Shown piece by piece: positions 53,741 to 62,367 of a DNA stretch of 64,000 bases. Under the pieces are notes generated by a model. That model saw only the letters and a program-made list of their open reading frames with translations. It had not been told where the DNA came from and made no database searches. A program made the position numbers and the translations under genes. How positions within the stretch are numbered: the stretch's first letter is position 1; the number at the start of each line of letters is the position of its first letter. Origin of the DNA: JAGDZR01 sp049115695 (GTDB lineage Bacteria > Bacteroidota > Bacteroidia > Cytophagales > Cyclobacteriaceae); the NCBI GenBank assembly GCA_049115695.1, contig JAGDZR010000011.1:372001-436000 (forward strand), given 5' to 3'.

Positions 53741-54188
53741 TTGCTGCTTGTTTGATGGCCTTTTTTATTCTTGGATAAGTTCCACATCGACAAATGTTTC
53801 CGCTTATGGCTATCTCAATCTCACGATCATTAGGAGACTTGTTGGTTTTGAGCATCGCTACTGCCGACATGATCTGCCCTGATTGACAATAACCACATTG
53901 TGGTACCTGATGGCTGATCCAGGCTTTTTGGACCGGGTGTTCATTTTTTTCTGAAATACCTTCGATAGTCGTGATTGATCTGTTGGTAAGCGCCAGCACC
54001 GGTAGCTGACAGGACCGAACGGATACTCCATCCAAATGCACGGTACATGCTCCGCATTGACCAATGCCACACCCATATTTAGTTCCTTTCATCCCCAACT
54101 CATCGCGCAAAACCCACAACAAGGGTGTTTCAGGGTCAACAGATAGGAGCTTTTCTTTCCCGTTAATCTTAAGTGTTATTTCGGCCAT
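53730..54188 (-). CDS. [2Fe-2S] subunit of a molybdenum hydroxylase (IorA type)
   Basis: A 152-residue iron-sulfur subunit. KYGCGIGQCGACTVHLDG is the plant-ferredoxin-like first cluster site, and the second cluster ligands are in CGYCQSGQ and CRCGTYPRI. Both clusters therefore look complete. It passes electrons from the molybdenum subunit (IorB, overlap of 11 bases) to cytochrome c. The gene is divergent from the LytS-type kinase, 222 bp away, which may sense conditions for its expression. Confidence 0.95.
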   Translation of the reverse strand: MAEITLKINGKEKLLSVDPETPLLWVLRDELGMKGTKYGCGIGQCGACTVHLDGVSVRSCQLPVLALTNRSITTIEGISEKNEHPVQKAWISHQVPQCGYCQSGQIMSAVAMLKTNKSPNDREIEIAISGNICRCGTYPRIKKAIKQAANEQ

Positions 54189-54410
54189 GCTTCATGTGTT
54201 TGATCTATCATCCAAATCAACAAAATGAAACCTTTGACCTAATTACAGCCGCGACAGACGACATTTATCTGAGACATTCGACTCATTTAGTGCGTTGAGG
54301 GCACTTTTTGGCTATTTTTCTGTCATTCGTCGCAGATTGCTGTTGTTTGTAAGTTTTGCTAGGTCAGCAAGTGCGAACCATCGATTTTTGCTTATCATTA
54401 TTTCTCCGGG

Positions 54411-55514
54411 ATGAAGGACAGAGAAAACACATCGTTAACCCTCGAAGGGCTACTCAAAGTTTATCAGAAGTACCGATTACTTTGGCACCTCTTGTTTTGG
54501 GTATCATATGTCGCTTATGAAAGTGTCGTATGGGGAATGGTAGACAATGACTATGGCCGTCGTTTGTTTTCCTCCCTGTTCGAACTACCGTTCAAAATGA
54601 TCACGGCATACTTCACCTTGTATGTGTTGATTGATCGCTATCTGGTCAAAAAAATCTATGCCCGGTTTTTTTTCTACAGCATCGTCTCTGTGCTTATCAC
54701 CGTATTGTCGATGCGTGCAGCAGTGTTTTATGTCATTTATGCTCGATTTTATCCCGAACTCATGGAGACCATTCCCCTCTTTTGGGCTCCCAAACTCCTG
54801 ATCACCTTTGCTTATCTATATTCAGTGGTAGGCATTGCGGCTGGCTTTCACATGGTCAATATCTGGCTGACACAGCAATTGCAGACTCAAAAACTGATAC
54901 AAACAGCGGAAAAACTAGAGAAAGAGAATGCCACCGCTCAGCTCCAATTATTGAAGTCTCAGATCAATCCGCATTTTCTTTTCAACACACTCAATAACCT
55001 GTATGCCCTAGCGCTTTCCAAGTCGGACAAGACACCAGAGGTGGTACACAAGCTGTCCGAGTTGATGAATTTCATGTTGTATGAAAGCAACAAGGAAATG
55101 GTAAAGCTGGAAAAAGAAATCAAGTACCTGGAAGATTTCATCGCATTGGAAAAAATCCGATACGACGATAAAACGGATGTTAAAATCAACATTAGCGGAA
55201 ACATTGATGGTGTAAACATCCCGCCGTTTCTCTGCCTGCCCTTGGTAGAAAATGGTTTCAAGCACGGTTTGAGCAGGCAACTGGATGTGGGGTGGATGCA
55301 CATCGACATAGGTGTGTTGTTAGGTGAACTGATCATCAAAGTAGAAAACACCACAAGCAATGACCAAGAGATTGGTACTGCTCCTTCGGGTGTGGGTCAG
55401 ACCAATCTCAAACAACGATTGGCGCTGATTTATCCAGATCGACACAGTTTGAAAATAATGGAGGGTGATAACTCTTATTTAGTTGTACTAAAAATCCAAT
55501 TAGATAATGCCTAA
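54411..55514 (+). CDS. LytS/YehU-type sensor histidine kinase
   Basis: A 367-residue membrane histidine kinase. Four hydrophobic segments lie in residues 20-165, followed by a coiled coil (KLIQTAEKLEKENATAQLQLL). The phosphoacceptor His188 is in LLKSQINPHFLFNTLNNL, the signature of the His_kinase (PF06580) group, and the ATP-binding part is LPLVENGFKHGLSRQ. The kinase stop overlaps the LytTR gene by 8 bases, so the two form a two-component pair. No known ligand-binding domain is present in the membrane part, so the stimulus is unknown. Confidence 0.93.
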   Translation: MKDRENTSLTLEGLLKVYQKYRLLWHLLFWVSYVAYESVVWGMVDNDYGRRLFSSLFELPFKMITAYFTLYVLIDRYLVKKIYARFFFYSIVSVLITVLSMRAAVFYVIYARFYPELMETIPLFWAPKLLITFAYLYSVVGIAAGFHMVNIWLTQQLQTQKLIQTAEKLEKENATAQLQLLKSQINPHFLFNTLNNLYALALSKSDKTPEVVHKLSELMNFMLYESNKEMVKLEKEIKYLEDFIALEKIRYDDKTDVKINISGNIDGVNIPPFLCLPLVENGFKHGLSRQLDVGWMHIDIGVLLGELIIKVENTTSNDQEIGTAPSGVGQTNLKQRLALIYPDRHSLKIMEGDNSYLVVLKIQLDNA

Positions 55515-56229
55515 CAAAAGATTAAGTTGCCTGGTCGTGGATGACGAACCGCTCGCCCGAAAACTTCTGAAAGATTATATCTCCAAAGTAGAAGGACTGG
55601 AATTGATTGGTAGCTGTTCCAATGCCATTGAAACATTTTCTTTTTTGCAACAACACCAGGTTGATCTGTTGTTTCTTGACATTCACATGCCACAAATTAC
55701 AGGTATCGATTTACTAAAGTCATTGCGGAACAAATCAAAAGTGATTTTTACCACCGCATACAGGGAATATGCCCTGGAGGCCTTTGAATTGGATGTGTTA
55801 GACTATCTCCTCAAGCCGATTACTTTTGAAAGATTTCTCAAAGGCATTAGCAAAACCTACCAGCTGGCCGATGCTGTGGTGGAAGAAAGAAAAGCGACTG
55901 CTCCAAGTCCTTACATCTATTTCAAGGAAAAAAACGAAATGATCAAAGTAGAGTTGGCCAATATCATTTCGATCGAATCGGTGAAAGATTATGTAAAAGT
56001 CCATACGCTGCAGGGTGAGATTATTTCCAGGCAAAAGATCAGTTACCTGGAAGAGCGGTTACCTGCCGACCAATTCATCAGGGTGCACCGTTCCTACATC
56101 GTAGCTTTCAAACATGTGGCTTCCTACAATGCCAATGAGGTGTCCTGCGGAGACCTTATTATTCCATTGGGGCGGAAATACAAAAAGGATTCGATAGATG
56201 CGCTCATGAAGTACAATGTTGATGTTTAG
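55507..56229 (+). CDS. LytTR family response regulator
   Basis: A 240-residue response regulator. Residues 5-120 form the receiver, with the acidic pair VVDDEP and phosphoacceptor Asp58 in LLFLDIHMPQITG; FTTAYREYALEAFELDVLDYLLKPI is the typical end of the receiver. Residues 140-240 are a LytTR DNA-binding domain (IISIESVKDYVKVHT, RVHRSYIVAFKHV). It acts with the upstream LytS-like kinase. LytTR proteins bind direct repeats; I do not see a matching site with confidence, although the 222-bp gap before the kinase has imperfect repeats. Confidence 0.94.
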   Translation: MPNKRLSCLVVDDEPLARKLLKDYISKVEGLELIGSCSNAIETFSFLQQHQVDLLFLDIHMPQITGIDLLKSLRNKSKVIFTTAYREYALEAFELDVLDYLLKPITFERFLKGISKTYQLADAVVEERKATAPSPYIYFKEKNEMIKVELANIISIESVKDYVKVHTLQGEIISRQKISYLEERLPADQFIRVHRSYIVAFKHVASYNANEVSCGDLIIPLGRKYKKDSIDALMKYNVDV

Positions 56230-56325
56230 CGTTACCGAAGATTCTATTACTGTGGGTTTGAAAGCGGTTTGATGCGATCAATTTCGAAGAAAATCAAACT
56301 GTTATCTTTACAAAAAGTCAGTGAA

Positions 56326-56457
56326 ATGGACATACAAGCAGATAAACGAAGTATAATCGAATGGCTAGCTGGTGTAAATGATGGGGAAGTCATTCAACAG
56401 TTTAAAAAATCAGTGCTAAAGAATACAAAGGAGAAGTACCCCAATCTCTTTAAGTGA
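56326..56457 (+). CDS. Small antitoxin-like protein
   Basis: A 43-residue protein. I chose ATG 56326 because TATCTTTA, close to a -7 box, lies about 20 bases before it. An in-frame ATG at 56272 would add 18 residues and is possible. The sequence MDIQADKRSIIEWLAGVND resembles small addiction-module antitoxins that begin with a helix ending in IEW. It precedes the ParE-like gene by 4 bp, the usual antitoxin-toxin order. Assignment rests on this order and the helix pattern, not on a strong motif. Confidence 0.55.
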   Translation: MDIQADKRSIIEWLAGVNDGEVIQQFKKSVLKNTKEKYPNLFK

Positions 56458-56461
56458 GTCA

Positions 56462-56767
56462 ATGGAAATTATCTGGTCAGAGGAAGCCAAGTTGGATTAT
56501 GACGAGAACCTCAAATATTTATTGAAAGAGTGGTCCGAAGAAGTTGCAATCAATTTTATTAGTGAGGTTGAAATTATTCTGAGATTAATAAAAAGCAACC
56601 CTAAACTCTACCCGCTGAGTGATTATAAATCTATTAGACAAGCAGTTATCAGAAAGCAAATCACATTGTTTTACAAGGAAACGGGATCAGTCTTCACTCC
56701 TTCGGGCAACTGGGGGGCATTCTCATTTTGGTTGGTCGATATAGGCAGCTTAAAAATAAAGAAATGA
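56462..56767 (+). CDS. RelE/ParE-type toxin, C-terminus probably frameshifted
   Basis: A 101-residue protein. Residues 1-75 match ParE: IIWSEEAKLDYDENLKYLLKEW, then FISEVEIILRLIKSNPKLYPLS, VIRKQITLFYKE. The usual last strand (I-x-x-L-x-x-W/Y-D-x-R-Q) is missing; instead the frame ends WLVDIGSLKIKK. In the +1 frame just after, ILILVGRYRQLKNKEM reads like the normal ParE end. So a frameshift probably changed the C-terminus; toxicity is doubtful because that end carries active or gyrase-binding residues. The stop overlaps the ATG of the VOC gene (ATGA). Confidence 0.75.
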   Translation: MEIIWSEEAKLDYDENLKYLLKEWSEEVAINFISEVEIILRLIKSNPKLYPLSDYKSIRQAVIRKQITLFYKETGSVFTPSGNWGAFSFWLVDIGSLKIKK

Positions 56768-57186
56768 TTGGAAATAAAATTAAAGGCTTAGGAGAAATAG
56801 TTCTGCGAGTAAATGATATGGAATTAATGAAAAATTTCTATCAAAAAGTTATAGGATTTGAATTAATGAATGAATCTGAGAATTATACTTTTTTCAAAAT
56901 TGCAGATGGAGTTGGTGGCCATACTCAAATCTTAGCATTATTTGCAAAGAATAATCTAACTGCCTTTGGTGAAGAGTTAAAGGTTATAAACCAAGAGAAT
57001 ACCACATTACATCATTTCGCTCTCGAAATTGAAAAATCGGACTATGAAGAAATGGTGACTTTATGTGAAAAAAGTAAAATAGAGTATGTAACTGAGATAT
57101 TTGAATGGGTTAAATGGAAATCCATATTTATCAAAGATCCAGAATCCAATATTGTTGAATTTGTTTGTCATGATCCAACAATTTAA
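56764..57186 (+). CDS. VOC family protein (glyoxalase/bleomycin-resistance fold)
   Basis: A 140-residue cytoplasmic VOC protein. IKGLGEIVLRVNDMELMKNFYQKVIGF is the first beta-alpha-beta unit and LHHFALEIEKSDYEEMV the second; WKSIFIKDPESNIVEFV holds the Glu of the usual metal site. ATG 56764 overlaps the toxin stop by 4 bases. The region 56230-57300 is more AT-rich than its neighbours, which suggests transfer. Substrate is unknown, and it is unrelated in role to the toxin as far as I can see. Confidence 0.88.
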   Translation: MIGNKIKGLGEIVLRVNDMELMKNFYQKVIGFELMNESENYTFFKIADGVGGHTQILALFAKNNLTAFGEELKVINQENTTLHHFALEIEKSDYEEMVTLCEKSKIEYVTEIFEWVKWKSIFIKDPESNIVEFVCHDPTI

Positions 57187-57365
57187 AAACTGCATCCAAC
57201 AATTATGTATGAAATCACAGGCACACAAAGCTTTATTACTAACTAATGAATCAGCCATCAGTTCAAGTATGTTGAAGATGCTATAAAATTAACTCCCTGA
57301 TTGTATGGTTAGTATGTTACGGCTCAAGTCGACCATTCAATCAAATATTTGCTATCTTAAATCCC

Positions 57366-58466
57366 ATGAAATTCAGCCAAATAAAAAAAGTATTTTGTCT
57401 GGCGATCTGGGTTATTCCGCTTTTTGCCTCCTCTCAGACATTTCGCGATTTGGATAAAGTATTCAAGTCGGAAATGGATAATGGATTTAATGGGAATGTA
57501 CTTTACTCAAAGGATGACGCTGTTCTCTACACTGGTAATTTCGGGATCATCAACTACCGATCCAGGTTACCCCTCAACGATTCCACAATATTTAACCTGG
57601 CATCCTGCTCCAAACAGTTCACCGCGCTGGCCATTATGCAGCTTGTCGAAAAAGGTAAACTCTCCCTTGATACGAAAGTCGATGAAGTACTCAACTTTCC
57701 TTACAGAGAGGTGACTATTCAGCAATTACTCAATCACACCTCCGGGTTGCCGGATTACATGGATTTTGAAGATTATGCTGACGATATTGAGATTTTGACG
57801 AATGCACATGTACTGGACTACATCCGGCACAATCAACCCCAACCAAACTTCTCCCCTGGAAAACAATTTGAATACAGCAATACTGGCTATCTGGTATTGG
57901 GGTCAATCATTGAGGAAGTGACTGGATTAAGTTTTGCGTCGTATTTGAAGGAAAACATTTTTGAACCTACCGGTATGAAGAACTCTCTGGTGCTGCGAAG
58001 AAGGTATGAACCGCAGAGAATTGACAACTGCACAGAAGGTCATGTTTTTTCAAACAACATCTATATGACCATACCGATCGATGACGATCCTGATAGCGAA
58101 TATGTAAAGTGGTTTGATGGGATTGTCGGTGATGGCACGGTCAATAGCACGATCCTCGATATGGAAAAATGGAAACGTGCACTCCGAAACAACAAACTTA
58201 TCACTGAGGAAAGTAAGCAAATGATGTTTGAAGTAGGAGGCGCTGCTTCCGACTATGGGTTTGGTTTTAGGATCGAAACAGATAAATGGTTGGGCAAAAT
58301 GATCACTCATTCTGGTAGTTGGGGTGGCTATCGCAGTTTGACAATGTACCTACCCAAGACCAATGAGTATTTTGTTTTGTTAGGCAATACCGAGTATGAG
58401 GAGATGGACAAACTACTCAACGAAATGATCGAAATAACCGGGGAAATGGCTGGTGCTGGTTTCTAG
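57366..58466 (+). CDS. Secreted serine hydrolase (beta-lactamase/AmpC-like fold)
   Basis: A 366-residue enzyme with a Sec leader ending FASSQ. S-x-x-K is in ASCSKQFTAL, the Y-x-N is YSNTGYLVLG and the HSG triad is in THSGSWGGY. The loop LLNHTSGLPDYMD is the standard HTSG version, unlike the paralogues at 27701 and 35819. The full motif set suggests activity as an esterase, amidase or D-peptidase. It is the fourth serine hydrolase of this fold in the window. It is transcribed alone on the plus strand. Confidence 0.9.
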   Translation: MKFSQIKKVFCLAIWVIPLFASSQTFRDLDKVFKSEMDNGFNGNVLYSKDDAVLYTGNFGIINYRSRLPLNDSTIFNLASCSKQFTALAIMQLVEKGKLSLDTKVDEVLNFPYREVTIQQLLNHTSGLPDYMDFEDYADDIEILTNAHVLDYIRHNQPQPNFSPGKQFEYSNTGYLVLGSIIEEVTGLSFASYLKENIFEPTGMKNSLVLRRRYEPQRIDNCTEGHVFSNNIYMTIPIDDDPDSEYVKWFDGIVGDGTVNSTILDMEKWKRALRNNKLITEESKQMMFEVGGAASDYGFGFRIETDKWLGKMITHSGSWGGYRSLTMYLPKTNEYFVLLGNTEYEEMDKLLNEMIEITGEMAGAGF

Positions 58467-58526
58467 CTGGATTTAGATCATACCTCAAACACTGGCGCGC
58501 TTTTGCAATGCGTGCTGATCTATAAA

Positions 58527-58541
58527 AGTATTTGAAATACT
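58527..58541. repeat. 15-bp palindrome between hydrolase and oxidoreductase
   Basis: AGTATTT-G-AAATACT is a perfect palindrome followed by GTTTTTG. Upstream, TAGATCA at 58474 pairs with TGATCTA at 58516. Either could end the serine hydrolase transcript; the palindrome may also be an operator for the oxidoreductase-MFS pair. Confidence 0.4.
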
Positions 58542-58619
58542 GTTTTTGAGTCCATATTCCTTTTCCACATCCCATCAGCAGTTTTTCCCTTAAATTGAAC
58601 CCAATACAACATCACCCTT

Positions 58620-60209
58620 ATGATCCAGTCTTACAAACAGAAATATCAAATAACAGAGGAGCGTGACGTGATTCTTATTGGCTCTGGGCTTGGGTGTCTT
58701 AGTACAGCTTCAATTCTCGCGCAGCAAGGCAAGAATGTGTTGGTTTTAGAAAGGCACTATACAGCCGGAGGCTATACACATGTATTTAAACGTCCGGGAT
58801 ATGAATGGGATGTAGGCATTCACTACATCGGTGAGATGGGAGAACCACCACGATTTAGCCGGATGCTGTTTGACTATGTGTCAAACAACAAAGTAAAATG
58901 GGCAGACATGGGTGAGGTCTATGACCGAGTGGCAATTGGTGACAAGATCTATGATTTCCCAAAAGGGACGGGCAATCTCAAAGCGGCTCTCAAGTCATAT
59001 TTTCCAAAAGAAAAAAGCGCAATAGATCGCTATTTTGATCTGATTTTCAAAGTTTCCAGGGCCAACCGAAGTTTCTTTATGGAAAAAGGTTTGGCACCAT
59101 TTTTAAGTAAACTGATCGGAGGATTTCTCACCAGAAAATTCAAGAAATTTTCATCTAAAACAACTTATGAAGTCTTGTCCTCCCTCAGCTGCAGTGAGGA
59201 ATTGATTAAAGTTCTTACCGCACAGTATGGTGATTATGGGCTTCCTCCCAAGCGCAGCAGTTTTGCAATGCACGCGATGCTTGTTAAGCATTATTTCAAT
59301 GGTGGCTATTTTCCAATAGGTGGATCGTCCGTTATAGCAAACTCCATCAGTGCTGTTGTTCATGCAAACAAGGGTGCTGTCCTTGTCAACGCCGAAGTTA
59401 AGGAGGTGATCATTGAAAAAAATTGTGCCGTAGGCGTGAGAATGGCAGATGGAAAAATATTCCATGCAAAACAGATTGTGAGTGGTATTGGTGTCCCAAA
59501 TACTTTTGAAAAACTCGTTTCGCCAGCTGTTGTTAAAAAAATGGGTATTCAAAATAAACTCAAAAACGTAAATCCTTCAGTCGGTCATGTCTGCCTATAT
59601 ATAGGGTTAAGTGGTTCTCCCGAAGATTTGAAACTACCCAAAGCCAATTACTGGGTATATCCAGAAAAATTATCGCATGACGATGCTGTGAGAGCCTTTG
59701 AAAAAGACATTAATAATGAATTTCCTGTCTGCTACATTTCTTTCCCTGCTGCCAAAGATCCAAGCTGGACAGATCGGTATCCAGGCAAAAGTACCATTGA
59801 CATCATCACAATGATGCCCTATCAGGTTTTTGAAAAATGGAGGGATGATAAGTGGAAAAAGCGGGGAGATGATTATGAACAATTGAAAGAGCAAATCGCA
59901 CAAAGATTGTTGGTGGAGCTTTACAAACGTGAGCCTCATCTTAAAGGCAAAGTAGATTGTTATGAGCTTTCTTCACCAATTACCACTCGTCACTTTATGA
60001 ATTATGAAAAAGGAGAATTATACGGCCTGGATCACAACCCGGGTAGATTTGATCAAAAGTTTCTAAGACCACACACTCCCATTAACAACTTCTACCTGAC
60101 AGGTCAGGACATCCTTACTGTTGGAATCGCCGGCGCACTTGCCAGCGGACTGGTAACAGCTTCGGCCATGACGGGTAAAAATCTTGTCAAACAGATCATT
60201 AAAAAGTGA
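58620..60209 (+). CDS. FAD-dependent oxidoreductase, carotenoid isomerase / retinol saturase-like
   Basis: A 529-residue flavoprotein. DVILIGSGLGCLSTASILAQQGKNVLVLERH is the FAD motif, followed by GGYTHVFKRPGYEWDVGIHYIG, which carries the CrtISO/RetSat-type contact region (WDVGIHYIG). The C-terminal FAD site is in YLTGQDILTVGIAGALASG. In this superfamily members isomerise or reduce polyunsaturated isoprenoids. The stop overlaps the MFS gene by 4 bases (GTGA), so an oxidoreductase and an exporter are coupled. No carotenoid-synthesis genes lie near, so the substrate may be another hydrophobic polyene. Confidence 0.9.
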   Translation: MIQSYKQKYQITEERDVILIGSGLGCLSTASILAQQGKNVLVLERHYTAGGYTHVFKRPGYEWDVGIHYIGEMGEPPRFSRMLFDYVSNNKVKWADMGEVYDRVAIGDKIYDFPKGTGNLKAALKSYFPKEKSAIDRYFDLIFKVSRANRSFFMEKGLAPFLSKLIGGFLTRKFKKFSSKTTYEVLSSLSCSEELIKVLTAQYGDYGLPPKRSSFAMHAMLVKHYFNGGYFPIGGSSVIANSISAVVHANKGAVLVNAEVKEVIIEKNCAVGVRMADGKIFHAKQIVSGIGVPNTFEKLVSPAVVKKMGIQNKLKNVNPSVGHVCLYIGLSGSPEDLKLPKANYWVYPEKLSHDDAVRAFEKDINNEFPVCYISFPAAKDPSWTDRYPGKSTIDIITMMPYQVFEKWRDDKWKKRGDDYEQLKEQIAQRLLVELYKREPHLKGKVDCYELSSPITTRHFMNYEKGELYGLDHNPGRFDQKFLRPHTPINNFYLTGQDILTVGIAGALASGLVTASAMTGKNLVKQIIKK

Positions 60210-61387
60210 AAAGACCCTCGCTTGTTTTACCCATCATTGTCTTTGCTCAGTTTTGTTGTACATCACTTTGGTTTGCCGGAAATAGCGTAATCGATCAAAT
60301 TGTCAAAGCATTTGATCTATCGGGTGACTCTCTTGCCCACCTTTCATCCAGTGTCCAGTTCGGTTTTATTGCCGGAACATTGGTCTTTGCTGTTTTCACG
60401 ATAGCAGATCGATTTTCTCCCTCGAAAGTTTTTTTCGTTTGTGCAAGTCTCGGAGCTTTATTCAATCTTATCACCCTGTGGGAGGGAAATACTATGATCT
60501 CTTTGCTTTTAGTTAGGAGTCTTACCGGTCTTTGCTTGGCAGGGATTTATCCTGTTGGCATGAAGATTACTGCAGATTACTTTGACAAGGGACTTGGAAA
60601 GTCCCTTGGCTATTTGGTTGGGGCGCTGGTATTAGGTACAGCATTTCCACACATCCTAAATGTATTTACCGATCAACTCGACTGGTCATTAGTAATGCAG
60701 GGCACTTCCGGGCTGGCACTATTAGGAGGTTCTATGATGATCTTCTGGATTCCGGATGGCCCATACAGAAAATCGAGTTCCAAATTTGATGCGAAAGCAA
60801 TGTTCAATGTTTTTCAGCGGACTGATTTTCGTGCAGCAGCATTCGGTTATTTTGGGCATATGTGGGAGCTGTATGCCTTTTGGGTATTTGTGCCAGTCCT
60901 GCTTCAGAAATACATATTGCAAAATGCCTCCTATGGTATCAATGTCTCCGGCTGGTCATTTTTGATCATTGGAATTGGTGCCCTCTCATGTGTCTTTGGA
61001 GGATACCTTTCATCTGGATTTGGAGCTAAAAAGGTAGCCCAATCGGCGCTTTTCCTATCTGGAATCTGCTGTGTGATTTCAGTACTGTCGTTTGACTTTC
61101 CTCCGGTACTTTTTCTGTCATTTATGCTGTTTTGGGGAATAGTAGTGATTATGGACTCACCAATGTTTAGTACACTGGTCGCACAAAGTGTAGATCCCAA
61201 AAACAAAGCAACCGGTCTTACCATAGTCAATTGTATTGGATTTAGCATTACCATCGTTAGCATTCAGCTATTGAGCCAATTTATTGCTACATCAGATGGC
61301 CATTGGGTATTCGTACTATTAAGCATTGGCCCATTTTTTGGACTTATTGGGCTGGGCACCACACGGAGGTCAGATGCTAAGCCCTGA
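60206..61387 (+). CDS. MFS transporter
   Basis: A 393-residue transporter with about 11-12 hydrophobic segments. The start is GTG 60206, overlapping the oxidoreductase stop by 4 bases. TIADRFSPSKVFF sits in the place of the loop 2-3 motif and SLTGLCLAGIYPVGMKITADYFDKGLGKSLGYL in the place of motif C and segment 5. It matches the NNP/CP-type MFS subgroup. Proton-coupled export or uptake is likely; substrate is unknown. Coupling with the CrtISO-like enzyme suggests a hydrophobic compound. Confidence 0.88.
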   Translation: MKRPSLVLPIIVFAQFCCTSLWFAGNSVIDQIVKAFDLSGDSLAHLSSSVQFGFIAGTLVFAVFTIADRFSPSKVFFVCASLGALFNLITLWEGNTMISLLLVRSLTGLCLAGIYPVGMKITADYFDKGLGKSLGYLVGALVLGTAFPHILNVFTDQLDWSLVMQGTSGLALLGGSMMIFWIPDGPYRKSSSKFDAKAMFNVFQRTDFRAAAFGYFGHMWELYAFWVFVPVLLQKYILQNASYGINVSGWSFLIIGIGALSCVFGGYLSSGFGAKKVAQSALFLSGICCVISVLSFDFPPVLFLSFMLFWGIVVIMDSPMFSTLVAQSVDPKNKATGLTIVNCIGFSITIVSIQLLSQFIATSDGHWVFVLLSIGPFFGLIGLGTTRRSDAKP

Positions 61388-61389
61388 AA

Positions 61390-61497
61390 AGGTCAAGTAA
61401 AAGGAAAAGAAGACTTGAGTAGTGGCTGTTTCAATTTATTCCAGATCGATTTATCCAAAATGAAAACCTTAAGTAGGCTAAACTAATTACTTGACCT
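61390..61497. repeat. 11-bp inverted repeat framing the convergent gap
   Basis: AGGTCAAGTAA (61390-61400) and TTACTTGACCT (61487-61497) are exact reverse complements, 86 bases apart, in the gap between the MFS gene and the small membrane protein. It could be a remnant of a miniature element or a long stem. No coding potential inside. Confidence 0.4.
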
Positions 61498-61539
61498 ATA
61501 GTCAACGGCAAGTGGCATTTTATAGAATGTCTATTCTTG

Positions 61540-61728
61540 CTATCTATACCCGACTACCCTTGCTGGTAACAAAAACAAAGCTTTAATAAAGGCAAAGACA
61601 CCATCTACTGCAAAGCCAAGTACTTTGAAAGGAAGACTAATCAGCCATATGATGGGGTACAAAAACAAGAAAACAATTGCTATCGGCCAGCAGATTATCA
61701 ACAAGATCAACCAGAGAAGTAATTTCAT
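61540..61728 (-). CDS. Small membrane protein
   Basis: A 62-residue protein that is almost wholly hydrophobic (MKLLLWLILLIICWPIAIVF at the start, then LFLYPIIWLISLPFKVLGF), with a short basic end. Two membrane segments are likely. It has no recognisable family. It is a probable real gene because it has an ATG, a typical composition and an independent position, but small hydrophobic frames can also arise by chance. Confidence 0.55.
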   Translation of the reverse strand: MKLLLWLILLIICWPIAIVFLFLYPIIWLISLPFKVLGFAVDGVFAFIKALFLLPARVVGYR

Positions 61729-61803
61729 ATATAGGAAAACGGATAACTTATGGTGAGGTTAAACATTATCAGTAAATTCTTAGATATACATGCTTTATAC
61801 CAA

Positions 61804-62217
61804 TCAATAAATCAATTTAGCAACCCCATCCACACACTCAATCCCAGTAGGTTGTGTTATTAATGAACAATCTGAACCTATGCCCCATTTTGTATTGTAG
61901 ATTTCTTGCTGCTTGGTGTAATGAATTACAAGATTCAGAAATTCTTGTTCATTGAGCTGGTTTGAATAGGCGATGTAGCCAAACGGTCCGCCGCATGCTT
62001 TTGATCCTATTGGAGTATAACTCCAATCCGAAGGATCACTACAATCATATTTAGAAGCCAAATCGAATATTTCATTGTAGAGTTGCGAAAGCAGTTGATC
62101 ATCTTCTTCCAAGCTGGAGTTATCAGTTATTTCGGATAGCTCTGTGGGAGCTTCTTCACAAGCAAACAGGAAGCAGCAGCAGGTGATCAGAATTAGATAA
62201 ATGACTTTTATTTTCAT
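61804..62217 (-). CDS. Cysteine-containing lipoprotein, unknown function
   Basis: A 137-residue lipoprotein. I chose ATG 62217 (an ATG at 62223 adds two residues and is equally good); a start at 62277 would put 20 residues before the leader. The lipobox is FLFAC. The mature part starts with an acidic stretch (EEAPTELSEITDN) and contains Cys in DYDCSDPS-type, KACGGPFGYIAYS, GSDCSL and GIECVDG positions, which could pair as two disulfides. GGPFGYIAYS appears in small Bacteroidota secreted proteins of unknown role. Confidence 0.75.
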   Translation of the reverse strand: MKIKVIYLILITCCCFLFACEEAPTELSEITDNSSLEEDDQLLSQLYNEIFDLASKYDCSDPSDWSYTPIGSKACGGPFGYIAYSNQLNEQEFLNLVIHYTKQQEIYNTKWGIGSDCSLITQPTGIECVDGVAKLIY

Positions 62218-62367
62218 ATCCATGTAATTTAATTTCTCAGTTAACATCAAAAATGATGCTAAAATGTACCGGTACAAGATCGTTGGGTAGAACCGTTGAG
62301 AATACGATTGATTTCGAAAATTGAATTAACTAGCTTAAATTGATTAGAGATCAATTCATATGATTCA

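Noticed and set aside
54189..54410. LytTR binding site in the kinase-hydroxylase gap
   Set aside because: Only imperfect repeats (GACGACATTT, GACATTCGAC) are visible, with spacing that does not fit a LytTR pair clearly.
56728..57186. Toxin-VOC fusion protein
   Set aside because: The VOC frame is open upstream, but a normal ATG at 56764 and an ATGA overlap with the toxin stop fit separate genes.
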